Assembly: GCA_030680075.1 (NCBI GenBank)
Contig: JAUXWR010000313.1
Span: 17,885 to 81,884, forward strand
Source: Legionella sp.
Lineage (GTDB): Bacteria > Pseudomonadota > Gammaproteobacteria > Legionellales > Legionellaceae
DNA: 64,000 nucleotides
Direction of reading: 5' to 3'
A program made the position numbers and the translations under genes. The notes under the pieces are model-generated. The model saw nothing but the letters and a program-made list of their open reading frames with translations, ran no database searches and had not been told where the DNA came from. Numbering within the stretch: position 1 is the stretch's first letter; the number at the start of each line of letters is the position of its first letter. Below are positions 51,943 to 61,723 of this stretch, piece by piece.

Positions 51943-54240
51943 TTAGCTATTGTAAAATCCTGTTGGAGTTGAGATCTCCATATCCATTTCACCTTGACTT
52001 GCTACTGTGGTTTCAGCATTCACTAACGCATTTTTTATCTCAACATTATCATTTTCAGTTGCAATATCGAGCGGTGTTCGACCCTTATCATCTTTTAATC
52101 TTGTATTAGCACCATTTTTTATTAAAAATAATACCGCATCCAAATTTTTAAGAGATGCTGCAATATGCAAGAGTGTATATCCATCGTTGTTTTGCGAATT
52201 TACATCCAGGCCCTTGGCTATTAGCTTATTTACACATTGCTCAACGCCATCAACCTTAAATGAAAGATTATTTCCACTAATTAAGTTATGTAGAGGAGTG
52301 TTTCCATATTCATCTTGTACTTGCACATCTGCGCCATTATCCATAAGAAAATCCAGGCATCCCAATCTTTCAATATAAGAAGCCAAACATTTTTTAGCAG
52401 ATTTAATTTCGCTCTTATCAAAAAATTTGGACGTTTTTTTTGCTTTCGCAAGAAAAACAAGATTCTCGTTAATTATAGTAGCGGGTACTAGGTAAATTAT
52501 CGCACCTTGTATTAATGTACTGCCATCATATTCAGGCAGATTAATATCAATTTGATACTGATCTATTAACAAGGTCAAAATTTCGCGCCACGCACTAGAG
52601 GCAAGTGCCACACTCAGATGAGGTAAATACCAGGGAGCAAATTTAGGTGGGTCACCATAATGTAATTGCTCCATTTTAACATCACTTTTATTGACATGAG
52701 GTAATAGCAAGGTTACAGCATCAATACTTCCGACTTTCATAGCATAATGTAAAGGTGAACATGGGCCTAAATTGGGGTTAGCACCGTTTTCTAACAAAAA
52801 GGTGATAATTTTTGTATGGTTTATTGAGGGTTTCTTTTTAAGTATTGACAATTTTGCCGCTAGAGACAAAGGTGTAATTTTTGAAAAACGTTTATTCAGA
52901 TCCGCACCAAGAGTGTGTAACTTCTTTACTTTTTCAAAATCCCCATTTTTTACCGCCATGTGCAGTTGCTCATGTAAAGGTGTTATAGGAATTAATAGTT
53001 CCATAAATCTATTATATCGAGCCTCAGTTGCAAGCTTTAATGCTCGTGTTAGTTCTTCCGGTTCAACACGATGAGCAGCACGAACCTTAACAGTTTTCTC
53101 ATCATTAACTACAATGGCAACATCAAGTGGAACAAAATTACAAAAACTTAAGTCATTGCTACTATTACCCCGTGTTTCGATAACTTTGTTGACTTTTTCT
53201 AAAATAGTATTGCGTCGAGGTTCACTTATTTTATCTAAATCAGTATAAGGTGAAACAATTGCCTCTCCAGCACCTCCAATGCCCCCTGAAATTAGTCTCT
53301 GCTTTGTAATTGGAAAGCCATCGATTGACAGTATTAAACATATATCAGCAACATTGTCACCCAAAAATGCGAGTTCGTCTTTCTCTTCTTGGAAGTAACT
53401 CCGAACAGAACGGGAGTATCCTCTAAAATTCATCCCTATAGCGTTATCAAGTAATAATATTAAGGAATGCCTATATGTTTCTTTTAACTCTACGAGCATC
53501 CTCTCGTATTTCTTAATCGATTGCTCTGCTTTAAGCGTCTTTTCTCTGTATTCGGCTAGCGACGTTTTAAAATAATTACCCCAACCTTCCTTATTAGAAT
53601 TAGACATACTGGAAATTTCAAGACCCGAATAGGTTTCTTTTTTCTCAATGGAATGCTCAATTGCATCCCTTATGTTTAATTTTCTCTTTTTAAAATAAGA
53701 GTAATTCTTCCGTACCGCTTCTTCTAGGTCCGCACCATGTTTTATCAGAATATCCACTAGCTCACTGTTACCGTCTAAAGCAGCTTTCCCTAAAAACGTA
53801 ACTCCTTCAGCTAAAAAATACCCATCAGCTTTTTGACCATTTTGTAACAAGTGTTCCACAACGTTATTGTGTTTTCCAATAATAGCGGCACTTATAACCC
53901 TTTCGCTGTATGTGTTGTCTCTTACATTTTTTACAAATAATTTTATACACGGCAAAAGAATATCCGGTCTTTTAAAAGCAACCATAAATAACTGTTCACT
54001 TTGGGAAGGATCGCCTGCTACAGGCACCCATATGGTAGGGGATACCCCCTTCTTTATGAAATACTCTACTATGTGATAGTGTCCTAACAATAAAGCATCA
54101 CGAGTAGCTTGTTCGATATATAATTCATTATTAGGTGATATATGCCATTTATACTTTTTGGTTTTTTTTAATTCCTGCACAATCTCTTGAATTTGTTCAA
54201 ATTGGTTTTCTTGTACCAAGGCGGGGATTTTTTCTAACAT
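51943..54240 (-). CDS. Ankyrin-repeat protein, 765 residues, effector candidate
   Basis: Ankyrin-like units occur in three groups: about residues 40-70 and 110-180 (RVISAAIIGKHNNVVEHLLQ; KAALDGNSELVDILIKHGAD), 415-520 (HMAVKNGDFEKVKKLHTLGAD; HYAMKVGSIDAVTLLL) and 625-745 (YGNTPLH; DGYTLLHIAASLKNLDAVLF; KGRTPLDIATENDNVEI). Residues 185-410 lack repeats and have a helical segment plus a region around AHRVEPEELTRALKLATEAR. No signal peptide or membrane segment. Ankyrin proteins of this size in Legionella are frequently translocated effectors. It is convergent with the coiled-coil gene. Confidence 0.72.
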   Translation of the reverse strand: MLEKIPALVQENQFEQIQEIVQELKKTKKYKWHISPNNELYIEQATRDALLLGHYHIVEYFIKKGVSPTIWVPVAGDPSQSEQLFMVAFKRPDILLPCIKLFVKNVRDNTYSERVISAAIIGKHNNVVEHLLQNGQKADGYFLAEGVTFLGKAALDGNSELVDILIKHGADLEEAVRKNYSYFKKRKLNIRDAIEHSIEKKETYSGLEISSMSNSNKEGWGNYFKTSLAEYREKTLKAEQSIKKYERMLVELKETYRHSLILLLDNAIGMNFRGYSRSVRSYFQEEKDELAFLGDNVADICLILSIDGFPITKQRLISGGIGGAGEAIVSPYTDLDKISEPRRNTILEKVNKVIETRGNSSNDLSFCNFVPLDVAIVVNDEKTVKVRAAHRVEPEELTRALKLATEARYNRFMELLIPITPLHEQLHMAVKNGDFEKVKKLHTLGADLNKRFSKITPLSLAAKLSILKKKPSINHTKIITFLLENGANPNLGPCSPLHYAMKVGSIDAVTLLLPHVNKSDVKMEQLHYGDPPKFAPWYLPHLSVALASSAWREILTLLIDQYQIDINLPEYDGSTLIQGAIIYLVPATIINENLVFLAKAKKTSKFFDKSEIKSAKKCLASYIERLGCLDFLMDNGADVQVQDEYGNTPLHNLISGNNLSFKVDGVEQCVNKLIAKGLDVNSQNNDGYTLLHIAASLKNLDAVLFLIKNGANTRLKDDKGRTPLDIATENDNVEIKNALVNAETTVASQGEMDMEISTPTGFYNS

Positions 54241-54385
54241 AGGTTAAAGCACGCATAATTGAGGTAGTGCATTTTAGCATTAGCGGGGGAAAATCCTAAT
54301 TTTTACCTTTAATTATCGGAAGCGCTAACTCATTATCATCAAGATACGATATTATCATTATTCTTAATATTTCAAGGGCCTTTTA

Positions 54386-55201
54386 ATGAAGCGACATGTG
54401 TTCATGATTTCAGATGGAACAGGTATCACCGCAGAGAACCTTGGTAATAGCCTTATTACTCAATTTGAAAATATCGAGTTTGAAAAATGCACCATTCCTT
54501 ATATCGATACCCTTCAAAAAGCAGAAGCCGCAGTTGAGCGAATAAATCGTTGTTATAAAGAAACCGGCGTTAAGCCACTGTTGTTCATGACGCTAATTAA
54601 TACGGAGATTGCCCAAACCATTAAGCAATCAGAAGCTACTCCATTTGATCTGTTCAATACTTTCCTTGGGCCACTGGAAAAAGAACTGGGTGCAAAATCT
54701 TCCTACACAGTGGGTCGAACTCATGGGGTAGCCAATAATCAGCTGTATACTAATCGTATTGAAGCGGTCGATTATGCCTTGACGCATGATGATGGTGTTA
54801 AAATCCGAGGTTATGAAAAGGCTGATATTGTACTTATTGGGGTTTCTCGTTGCGGGAAAACACCGAGCTGCTTATACATGGCGCTGCATTTTGGCATACT
54901 TGCCGCAAACTACCCTTTTACTGAAGACGATTTAACCTCGTTTCGGTTACCAGATTCTTTGCGCCCTTATAAAAGCAAATTATTTGGCTTAACCATTGAT
55001 CCTGAGCGTTTACAGCATATTCGCACAGAACGTCGCCCTAATAGTAAATATGCATCCGCGGAACAATGTCGGTTAGAAGTTACTGAAGTTGAGGAAATGT
55101 ATCAAAAAGAAAATATTCCCTATTTGAACTCTACCAAATTCTCAATAGAAGAAATTGCTACAAAAATTCTGGCTATTGCGGGAATTAAAAGACGATTTTA
55201 A
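54386..55201 (+). CDS. ppsR: PpsR, PEP synthase regulatory protein (DUF299)
   Basis: 271 residues. A bifunctional ADP-dependent kinase and phosphate-dependent pyrophosphorylase that switches phosphoenolpyruvate synthase off and on. The P-loop-like GVSRCGKTPSCLYMALHFGI near 154-173, the opening VFMISDGTGITAENLGNSL and the DPERLQHIRTERRPNSKYA block are diagnostic. Length is normal. PEP synthase itself is not in the window. It probably controls gluconeogenesis from amino acids. Confidence 0.93.
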   Translation: MKRHVFMISDGTGITAENLGNSLITQFENIEFEKCTIPYIDTLQKAEAAVERINRCYKETGVKPLLFMTLINTEIAQTIKQSEATPFDLFNTFLGPLEKELGAKSSYTVGRTHGVANNQLYTNRIEAVDYALTHDDGVKIRGYEKADIVLIGVSRCGKTPSCLYMALHFGILAANYPFTEDDLTSFRLPDSLRPYKSKLFGLTIDPERLQHIRTERRPNSKYASAEQCRLEVTEVEEMYQKENIPYLNSTKFSIEEIATKILAIAGIKRRF

Positions 55202-55300
55202 GGGTGTGTTATCTTGAGCACGTCTACCCAGGCATGCGCATCTGCTCAGCTTTGTCATCCAGAGCGTGTCTTTGAAATATAGGAGGCGCGTTCAGAGTTC

Positions 55301-55372
55301 GTCATTGCGAGGTACGAAGCAAACCAGGGAACGAAGCTCCGAACTCTGGTTTGCTTCGTACCTCGCAATGAC
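55301..55372. repeat. Perfect 27-bp inverted repeat of the TCATTGCGAG family
   Basis: Arms 55301-55327 and 55346-55372 are exact reverse complements (GTCATTGCGAGG...GCAAACCAG). It is related to the MITE-like elements at 2022 and 16321. It lies in the 257-bp gap between ppsR and the convergent binding-protein gene. Confidence 0.7.
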
Positions 55373-55458
55373 GCGCTCTGTAGTTCATCTCCGACGAGGG
55401 AAGTTCTTAATGACACAGCTGAGGAGACGCGTTCTGGATGAAACGCCGGTACCCGCTT

Positions 55459-56199
55459 CTAATTATTTCCAAAATAGGTTGTATATAAATTTATATACGA
55501 ATCATCCTTTTCAATTAATTCTAATTGCTGATTAATATTTTGAATTAATAGAGCATTTGCAGGAGTTGACATAATCGCAATGCCCTCACCTACCAGGAAT
55601 GAGCTTCCTAATTCTTTGAATTGATTTCCGCCATTTTGTAGCCAGTAATCCGCGGTTGATTTATGAGCAAAGGCGGCTGCAATGCTGCCATTAGTTAATG
55701 ATGTAATTAAGCTATCAATAGTAGGAAACTTTACTATATTAAATAATCCTGAATAATTATTCAGTAAAAAATTATAAAACACCCCACCGCTTTCATCTCC
55801 CTGAATGACGCCAACCTGTTTGCCCTTTAAATCAGTTATCGATTTGACAGGACTGGTGTTCAGGATTAAAAATTGTGCCTTGCTAAGCATATAAGGCAAA
55901 CTAAAAATGTATTTTTTTTCTTTGTCCGGCGATATTAATATTCCTGCTATCGCAATATCTATTTCCCCTTTATCAAGGGCTGTGAATAATTTATTAAAAT
56001 CCATGGGAACCAAATTATAGGTTAATTTAAGGCGCTGAAAGAGCAGGCGGATTAAATCAATATCAAACCCTTCATTCATTGATAAAACATAAGGCGGATA
56101 ATAAAGCACGGTCCCTACCCTTACGGGAGTTGCAGAAACCTGCGAGGTGATAAGCGAAAAACAAAAAACCAATGACAGTGTTAATCGTTTAAATTTCAT
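55459..56199 (-). CDS. Periplasmic amino-acid-type solute-binding protein (SBP_bac_3)
   Basis: 246 residues. A signal peptide (LTLSLVFCFSLITSQVSA) precedes a family 3 solute-binding domain: VRVGTVLYYPPYVLSMNEGFDIDL, ALDKGEIDIAIAGILISPDK, and LKGKQVGVIQGDESGGVFY. These are typical of polar amino-acid binding proteins of ABC importers. No permease or ATPase gene is adjacent, so it is an orphan binding protein here. Ligand is unknown. Confidence 0.82.
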   Translation of the reverse strand: MKFKRLTLSLVFCFSLITSQVSATPVRVGTVLYYPPYVLSMNEGFDIDLIRLLFQRLKLTYNLVPMDFNKLFTALDKGEIDIAIAGILISPDKEKKYIFSLPYMLSKAQFLILNTSPVKSITDLKGKQVGVIQGDESGGVFYNFLLNNYSGLFNIVKFPTIDSLITSLTNGSIAAAFAHKSTADYWLQNGGNQFKELGSSFLVGEGIAIMSTPANALLIQNINQQLELIEKDDSYINLYTTYFGNN

Positions 56200-56306
56200 G
56201 CGTACCAGTCCTTTGTTGTTACTATAATAATTCCATTAATTATTTAACACTGTAATTCATTATTTATACGTTAAGCTATTAATTGATAAAAATCACCTAA
56301 TTTATA

Positions 56307-56338
56307 TAGCCCGGATTATACTGGCTAATCCGGGATAC
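56307..56338. repeat. REP-like palindrome downstream of prpD
   Basis: TAGCCCGGATTATACTGGCTAATCCGGGATAC, a hairpin of the TAGCCCGGATTA family, just beyond the prpD stop codon. Nothing else is evident in the 151-bp gap. Confidence 0.65.
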
Positions 56339-56350
56339 AAAGTTTTATAC

Positions 56351-57796
56351 CTATATTTGCCATAAAGCCATAAAATCAACAACGGACATAGCAGATAACG
56401 AATTGGTATCGTTCATCGCTTTAGCTATTGCGTCAACCTTTGGTGTCGCAAATCGCGTTTTTAGGTTGTTGGTAAATTTGGAAAGCAATACGGGGATCCC
56501 TTCTTCCCGGCGGCGTTTATGCCCAATAGGATACTCGACTGTTATCAGATCAGACTCACTCCCGTCATTAAAGACAAGCTTGATACTGTTAGCAATAGAG
56601 CGCTTTTCCGGATCATGATAATCTTTAGAGAACTGTACATTTTCCGTAACATGCATTTTTTCCCGTAATTGATCAATACGCGGATCGCTTGCTGCTTCGT
56701 CTTCATAATGGGTCGCATTTAAATCGCCATGCAGTAAACCAATGGCAACCATGTATTGCAAACAATGATCACGGTCAGCAGGATTATGTAAAGCACCCTG
56801 CTTACTAATAATTCGAATAGCTGACTCGTGGGTCACCAGCTCAATACGCGCTATGTCTTCAAAGCGACTCATAACTTGCCCATGAAGCTTAACGGCGCAT
56901 TCAACGGCTGTCTGGGCATGAAATTCAGCAGGGTAAGATAGTTTAAACAAGACATTTTCCATTACATAACTGCCGTAAGGACGCTGAAACTTAAATGGCT
57001 TGCCATCAAACAATACGTCGTAAAAACCCCATGTAGGTGCTGTTAATGCACTGGGATAGCCCATCTCACCTTTCTCGGCAATAAGTGCCAATCGCACAGC
57101 TCTTGAAGTGGCATCGCCAGCGGCCCATGACTTACGTGAGCCTGCATTCGGTGCATGCCTGTAAGTTCTTAAGCTTTGTCCATCCACAAACACTTGTGAC
57201 AAAGTGCGAAGCATTGTGTCTTTATCAGCGCCAAATAATAATGCGGCAACAGCAGCACTTGCTATTTTAACCAGAAACACATGATCAAGCCCTACGCGAT
57301 TAAAGCTGTTTTCAAGGGCAAGACAGCCTTGTATTTCATGCGCTTTTATCATGGCAGTTAACACCGCGTGCATTGCAACAGGCGGTTTATTATTTTTAAT
57401 GTTTTGCCGGCTGACATAATCCGCCACAGCAAGGATAGCCCCGAGGTTATCCGATGGATGCCCCCATTCAGCAGCAAGCCAGGTATCATTAAAGTCAAGC
57501 CAGCGCACCATTGTCCCTATGTTAAAGGCCGCTTGTACGGGATCAAGCTCGTAAGAAGTCCCGGGTACTCTGGCACCTCCTGGCAAAAGCGCACCTGGCA
57601 CCAGAGGCCCCAGCAGCTTTGTACATTCAGGAAAGTTCAGTGCGAGCATTCCGCAACCGAGAGTGTCCATTAAACATAATCGGGCAGTCTCATAAGCACT
57701 TGCACTGTTTATTTCTGTATTCAAGACATAATCAGCAATGTCTGTAATTACCTTGTCATAATCCGGTTTAATATTATCTTCAACATAAGCACTCAT
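56351..57796 (-). CDS. prpD: PrpD, 2-methylcitrate dehydratase
   Basis: 481 residues from the ATG at 57796 ([19 protein letters not shown]), two bases after the prpC stop. It dehydrates 2-methylcitrate in propionate catabolism. MmgE/PrpD family features include [16 protein letters not shown], the [19 protein letters not shown] segment, and [15 protein letters not shown]. Length matches the 483-residue E. coli enzyme. Last gene of prpB-prpC-prpD. Confidence 0.93.
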   Translation of the reverse strand: MSAYVEDNIKPDYDKVITDIADYVLNTEINSASAYETARLCLMDTLGCGMLALNFPECTKLLGPLVPGALLPGGARVPGTSYELDPVQAAFNIGTMVRWLDFNDTWLAAEWGHPSDNLGAILAVADYVSRQNIKNNKPPVAMHAVLTAMIKAHEIQGCLALENSFNRVGLDHVFLVKIASAAVAALLFGADKDTMLRTLSQVFVDGQSLRTYRHAPNAGSRKSWAAGDATSRAVRLALIAEKGEMGYPSALTAPTWGFYDVLFDGKPFKFQRPYGSYVMENVLFKLSYPAEFHAQTAVECAVKLHGQVMSRFEDIARIELVTHESAIRIISKQGALHNPADRDHCLQYMVAIGLLHGDLNATHYEDEAASDPRIDQLREKMHVTENVQFSKDYHDPEKRSIANSIKLVFNDGSESDLITVEYPIGHKRRREEGIPVLLSKFTNNLKTRFATPKVDAIAKAMNDTNSLSAMSVVDFMALWQI

Positions 57797-57797
57797 A

Positions 57798-58916
57798 TTA
57801 ATCTCTATCCTCAATAGCAACAAAAGGCCGGGCTTCGGGGCCAGTATACTCTGAACTGGGTCGAATCAGGCGATTATCAGCACGCTGTTCGAAAACATGG
57901 GCGGACCAGCCTGTAATGCGTGACATGACAAAAATCGGGGTAAATAATGGGGTTGGTATCCCGCAATAGTGATAAGCTGAAGCACTGTAAAAATCAAGAT
58001 TAGGAAAAAGTTTTTTCTCACGGCGCATAACCGCTTCAACCCGTTCAGAAACCTCATACAAAAGACGGTCATTTTTAGCCTCGGCTAATTTGGCAGACCA
58101 GGCTTTAATAATATCGGAGCGTGGGTCACAATCTTTATATACTCGATGCCCAAATCCCATTATCTTAGCTTTATTGGCTAACATTTCCATCAGCTTTTCT
58201 TCTGCATCATCAGGTGATTGAAACTGCTCAATAAGCTCCATTGCCGCCTCATTTGCTCCACCGTGCAACGGGCCGCGTAATGTACCTATTGCTGAAGTAA
58301 TGGCTGAATAAAAATCAGCAAGGGTCGCAGCCGTTACACGTGCTGCGAAAGTTGAGGCGTTAAATTCATGCTCGGCATAAAGAATGAGAGAGACATTCAT
58401 CATGTCACGCTCAAGGGACGTGGGTTTTTTACCGTGTAGCATCGTCAGAAAATGCCCACCTACCGAGGTTTCATCTGTTATTGCACTGATTTCTTTACCC
58501 TGAAAATGGTACGCATACCAGTAGCAAAGCATCCCAGGAAATACGGCTAAAAGCCTGTCAGCTATATCATATTGTCGGGAAAAATCATTTTCAGGCTCGA
58601 GAGTTCCTAACATCGAGCAGCCTGTGCGTAAGACATCCATCGGATGCGTGTTTTTAGGAATTTGTTTTAATACATTTTTTAAAATATCGGGTAAATGCCG
58701 TAAGCCTACTAATTTTTCAGTGTAAGCGGCCAGTTCATTACGCGTCGGAAGACGTCCATAATGAAGAAGATAGGCCACCTCTTCAAATGTTGCCTTTTCT
58801 GCCAAATCGTCAATAGAATATCCACGGTAATTAAGCCCGCTTCCCGCTTGCCCGACGGTGGCAATCGCTGATTGTCCGGCTACAACACCAGCCAATCCTG
58901 CTGTACTATTGACCAT
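57798..58916 (-). CDS. prpC: PrpC, 2-methylcitrate synthase
   Basis: 372 residues, citrate-synthase family. It condenses propionyl-CoA with oxaloacetate. Catalytic residues are in [15 protein letters not shown] (histidine) and [19 protein letters not shown] (second histidine), with the usual aspartate toward the C-terminus ([11 protein letters not shown]). The short length and the position between prpB and prpD favour 2-methylcitrate over citrate synthase. It overlaps prpB by 11 bp. Confidence 0.92.
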   Translation of the reverse strand: MVNSTAGLAGVVAGQSAIATVGQAGSGLNYRGYSIDDLAEKATFEEVAYLLHYGRLPTRNELAAYTEKLVGLRHLPDILKNVLKQIPKNTHPMDVLRTGCSMLGTLEPENDFSRQYDIADRLLAVFPGMLCYWYAYHFQGKEISAITDETSVGGHFLTMLHGKKPTSLERDMMNVSLILYAEHEFNASTFAARVTAATLADFYSAITSAIGTLRGPLHGGANEAAMELIEQFQSPDDAEEKLMEMLANKAKIMGFGHRVYKDCDPRSDIIKAWSAKLAEAKNDRLLYEVSERVEAVMRREKKLFPNLDFYSASAYHYCGIPTPLFTPIFVMSRITGWSAHVFEQRADNRLIRPSSEYTGPEARPFVAIEDRD

Positions 58917-59787
58917 TTTCTTCCTCCATTAATTGATCGAGTTTTTTTTCATAGTTAAGATAACCCAACACGTCATATAAATCATTTCTAGTCTGCATGG
59001 TGGGTAACAGTTTTTCTTGAGTCCCTTCATCATGAATTGCCTGGTATACGTCAAGCGCCGCTTTTGCCATCGCGCGAAAAGCACTTAGGGGATATAAAAT
59101 CAGCTTCACACCAGCATCTGCCAGCTCGTCGCGGGTAAATAAAGGTGTTTTGCCAAATTCCGTAATATTGGCAAGGACTGGAACTTCAATACTTTTTGTA
59201 AATTTTTGATACTCGGCAAGAGAGGTAATTGCTTCTGCAAAAATCATATCTGCTCCGGCCTCAACACAAAATTCTGCACGTTCAATGGCAGCATTCATTC
59301 CTTCTACTGCATAAGCGTCCGTACGTGCCATAATAACAAAATCTTCATCTGTTCGTGCATCAACGGCCGCTTTAACCCGGTCACCCATCTCATGCATTGA
59401 AACGATTGCTTTATTGGGCCTGTGACCACACCGCTTGGCAAGAACCTGATCTTCAATATGAATAGCCGCAACAGAGGCTCGCTCCAGTAATTTGACCGCT
59501 CTTGCAATATTGAACGCATGACCCCAACCGGTGTCAATATCGACAAGCAAAGGTAAAGAGCAGGCACTGGTAATACGCCTTGCATCGTCAAGGACATCGT
59601 TAAGCATGGTCATACCGAGATCAGGCAGGCCGTGAGAGGCATTGGCAACACCTGCACCCGATAAATATATTGCCTTGCAACCTGCACGTTCGGCAAGTAA
59701 TGCGCTGTAGGCATTAATTGTGCCGACAACTTGTAAAGGGGGATTATTGTTAACAAGTGTTCGAAAAATTTTTCCCATGGACTCTGA
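58906..59787 (-). CDS. prpB: PrpB, 2-methylisocitrate lyase
   Basis: 293 residues from the ATG at 59787, preceded by GGAGGCG. It splits 2-methylisocitrate into pyruvate and succinate. The active-site motif [18 protein letters not shown] with the catalytic cysteine is near 120, and [23 protein letters not shown] and [14 protein letters not shown] are diagnostic. First gene of the prp operon. Confidence 0.93.
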   Translation of the reverse strand, partial: SESMGKIFRTLVNNNPPLQVVGTINAYSALLAERAGCKAIYLSGAGVANASHGLPDLGMTMLNDVLDDARRITSACSLPLLVDIDTGWGHAFNIARAVKLLERASVAAIHIEDQVLAKRCGHRPNKAIVSMHEMGDRVKAAVDARTDEDFVIMARTDAYAVEGMNAAIERAEFCVEAGADMIFAEAITSLAEYQKFTKSIEVPVLANITEFGKTPLFTRDELADAGVKLILYPLSAFRAMAKAALDVYQAIHDEGTQEKLLPTMQTRNDLYDVLGYLNYEKKLDQLMEEENGQ

Positions 59788-59877
59788 CATGACACACGCC
59801 TCCATTAACCAGTAGTAGGCATTTTTATCATGACAATGTTTTGATAGCAACCAGAAGTTAACACCATTGAATAGACT

Positions 59878-59906
59878 AAAAAAACCCGGAAGGACATTCC
59901 GGGTTT
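59878..59906 (-). terminator. Rho-independent terminator of the small AsnC-like gene
   Basis: On the minus strand AAACCCGGA and TCCGGGTTT form a 9-bp stem (59882-59890 with 59898-59906) followed by a T-run. It lies just past the stop codon of the 59913-60158 gene and upstream of prpB, so that gene is transcribed apart from the operon. Confidence 0.8.
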
Positions 59907-59912
59907 AAATAC

Positions 59913-60158
59913 TTATTTTGCAGCGATTTCTTTCCACCAGTTTGTTTTGGTTTCTGTAGCCCAGTGGCCATCACGTATACGAGCAACCATGGCTTCAGCT
60001 TTTTCAGGTGAAGATGATTTTTGATCAAGTTTCACACACCAATCCCAATCACCCGTTGTAGACCACATGGCTTCAACGCCTTCCCATTTTGCGATTGAGT
60101 TCATGTCAGCCATTGATTTATTACTTTTCATAAATATTACACTATTCCATGTGTTCAT
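59913..60158 (-). CDS. Small stand-alone AsnC-like ligand-binding protein
   Basis: 81 residues with its own AAGGATG ribosome-binding site. The sequence (WEGVEAMWSTTGDWDWCVKL, then MVARIRDGHWATETKTNWWKE) has the strand-helix pattern and TGDWD turn of the Lrp/AsnC ligand-binding (RAM) domain, without a DNA-binding domain. Such free domains bind amino acids or modulate enzymes; the role here is unknown. Position directly upstream of prpB may be functional, but a terminator separates them. Confidence 0.6.
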   Translation of the reverse strand: MNTWNSVIFMKSNKSMADMNSIAKWEGVEAMWSTTGDWDWCVKLDQKSSSPEKAEAMVARIRDGHWATETKTNWWKEIAAK

Positions 60159-60325
60159 TTATTCATCCTTAAAATAGTATGTGAACCAATGCTTCAGTTA
60201 AAAACTAAAGCTTAAATTCAGCATAGGACATTAAATCTATTCTTACTAAGTCACTTTGCAAAAATATTTTTTAAATTTTTTAAAATTATGCTAATATGCG
60301 CACAAATTGACTAGGTTGTATAATT

Positions 60326-61570
60326 ATGAAATTAGAAATATCGCATGAAGATTATATAGGCATTGCCAGTAATGTTAAGACTCAATTTGAAAAATTGCCT
60401 GGTAATGAGTTTGCGCAAGCAGATTTGATCCTGGGCCCTGAGTTTTTAGCCGATACATTAAGAGTCTCCACGCCAAAGACTTCAATAAAATTTACTGATG
60501 ATGAGAAAAATTATCTTAAGGCCGTGCGGGCACAAATTCAAAAAGAAGCGCGTGAGGCCAAGGCTGCACTTCAACAATTACCGCCACCAGAGACTACTGA
60601 GCAAAAAAAAGTTATTAAGTTTATGCAGGCGGATATCAGGTTTAAGGCCATAACTAAACTTAAACAATTAAACAGTATTGTTTTGTTTGGTCAACTCCTC
60701 TTTTCACAATCAGGATGTCTGTATTTTCTTGATAAAATTCAGTGTGAAGAAGGTAGTGACCTTTTTGAGGGAATTAAACAACTAAAGCACATAGCCGAGT
60801 CTGGGAGTGCAGATGCCGACACATATTCCAAAAAAGACGTACTTACGCAAAGAAAAAACTTTAGTCAAAAAATACAAAGTCTATTATCCTCCCTTGCTCA
60901 AGCACCTCTTGATAAAGAAGAGAAGCAAAAAATAGAAAGAGATTTGTACAAAGCTCAAGGTTTTTATTTTCAATTAAATGATTTGAATTTTAAATACGCG
61001 AACGCACCCTCACGCCGCTATTCTACTTTTATCAATACAATAGAGAAACTAGGTTCAAGATTAGCTTTGGGTGCATCAATGATTGCCATTGCGGCGACCG
61101 CATTATCCTTTATACCTGGTGCCGCACCAATTGCCATTCCAATTGCAACAGCCGCTTCAGTCATAGCCCTTTGCATCGGCATGCCGATTGCAGTCAAAAA
61201 AATTGGCACAATGATTTGTAATGCTATTAAATATAAGGCAGCGCCTACTAAAGCTGAATTAATTAATGCGGCATTATTTGGTTTATGTTTACTCTTGGCA
61301 GGAAGCGGGGGTATTGTTCATGGCGCGATAGATGCCAATTTCCTGGGAAAGTTTGCTTTTTTCGCGACTAAAATAATTAAAGCCGGAAAAAATCTAGGGC
61401 AAGCAAGTCTTGGCACAATCGGACAAATTACTCAAAATAATCAGAAAAAAAATATTCAAAATATTCATACATTTTTTCAGGTTAAAACAGAGGTTAAAAA
61501 TAAACCTAAACTCAAGAGTAATCCGGAAATTGAAATGGATGAATTTGTAAATCCACCAGCCGGACACTAA
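60326..61570 (+). CDS. Unknown hydrophobic-core protein, effector candidate
   Basis: 414 residues. The N-terminal ~235 residues are charged and helical (VRAQIQKEAREAKAALQQLPP). A long hydrophobic block at about 240-292 (ALGASMIAIAATALSFIPG, then IAIPIATAASVIALCIGM) and another at 314-335 (LFGLCLLLAGSGGIVHGAI) could insert in a membrane as hairpins. No signal peptide; the tail is polar and ends EMDEFVNPPAGH. Architecture resembles several Dot/Icm substrates that insert in host membranes. Not recognised as a known family. Confidence 0.6.
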   Translation: MKLEISHEDYIGIASNVKTQFEKLPGNEFAQADLILGPEFLADTLRVSTPKTSIKFTDDEKNYLKAVRAQIQKEAREAKAALQQLPPPETTEQKKVIKFMQADIRFKAITKLKQLNSIVLFGQLLFSQSGCLYFLDKIQCEEGSDLFEGIKQLKHIAESGSADADTYSKKDVLTQRKNFSQKIQSLLSSLAQAPLDKEEKQKIERDLYKAQGFYFQLNDLNFKYANAPSRRYSTFINTIEKLGSRLALGASMIAIAATALSFIPGAAPIAIPIATAASVIALCIGMPIAVKKIGTMICNAIKYKAAPTKAELINAALFGLCLLLAGSGGIVHGAIDANFLGKFAFFATKIIKAGKNLGQASLGTIGQITQNNQKKNIQNIHTFFQVKTEVKNKPKLKSNPEIEMDEFVNPPAGH

Positions 61571-61723
61571 CCGATAGGCCGCTAGCAGGAGTGTAATTGT
61601 TATGCACTCCCTGAGAGTCGTGCCTCGGTTACACAATTCACACGTCGGGATACGATATCGATTTGAGTCACTTTCGATCTGCATGTATCATATACGACCA
61701 ACAGTCTCCTAATAAGTTGCATT

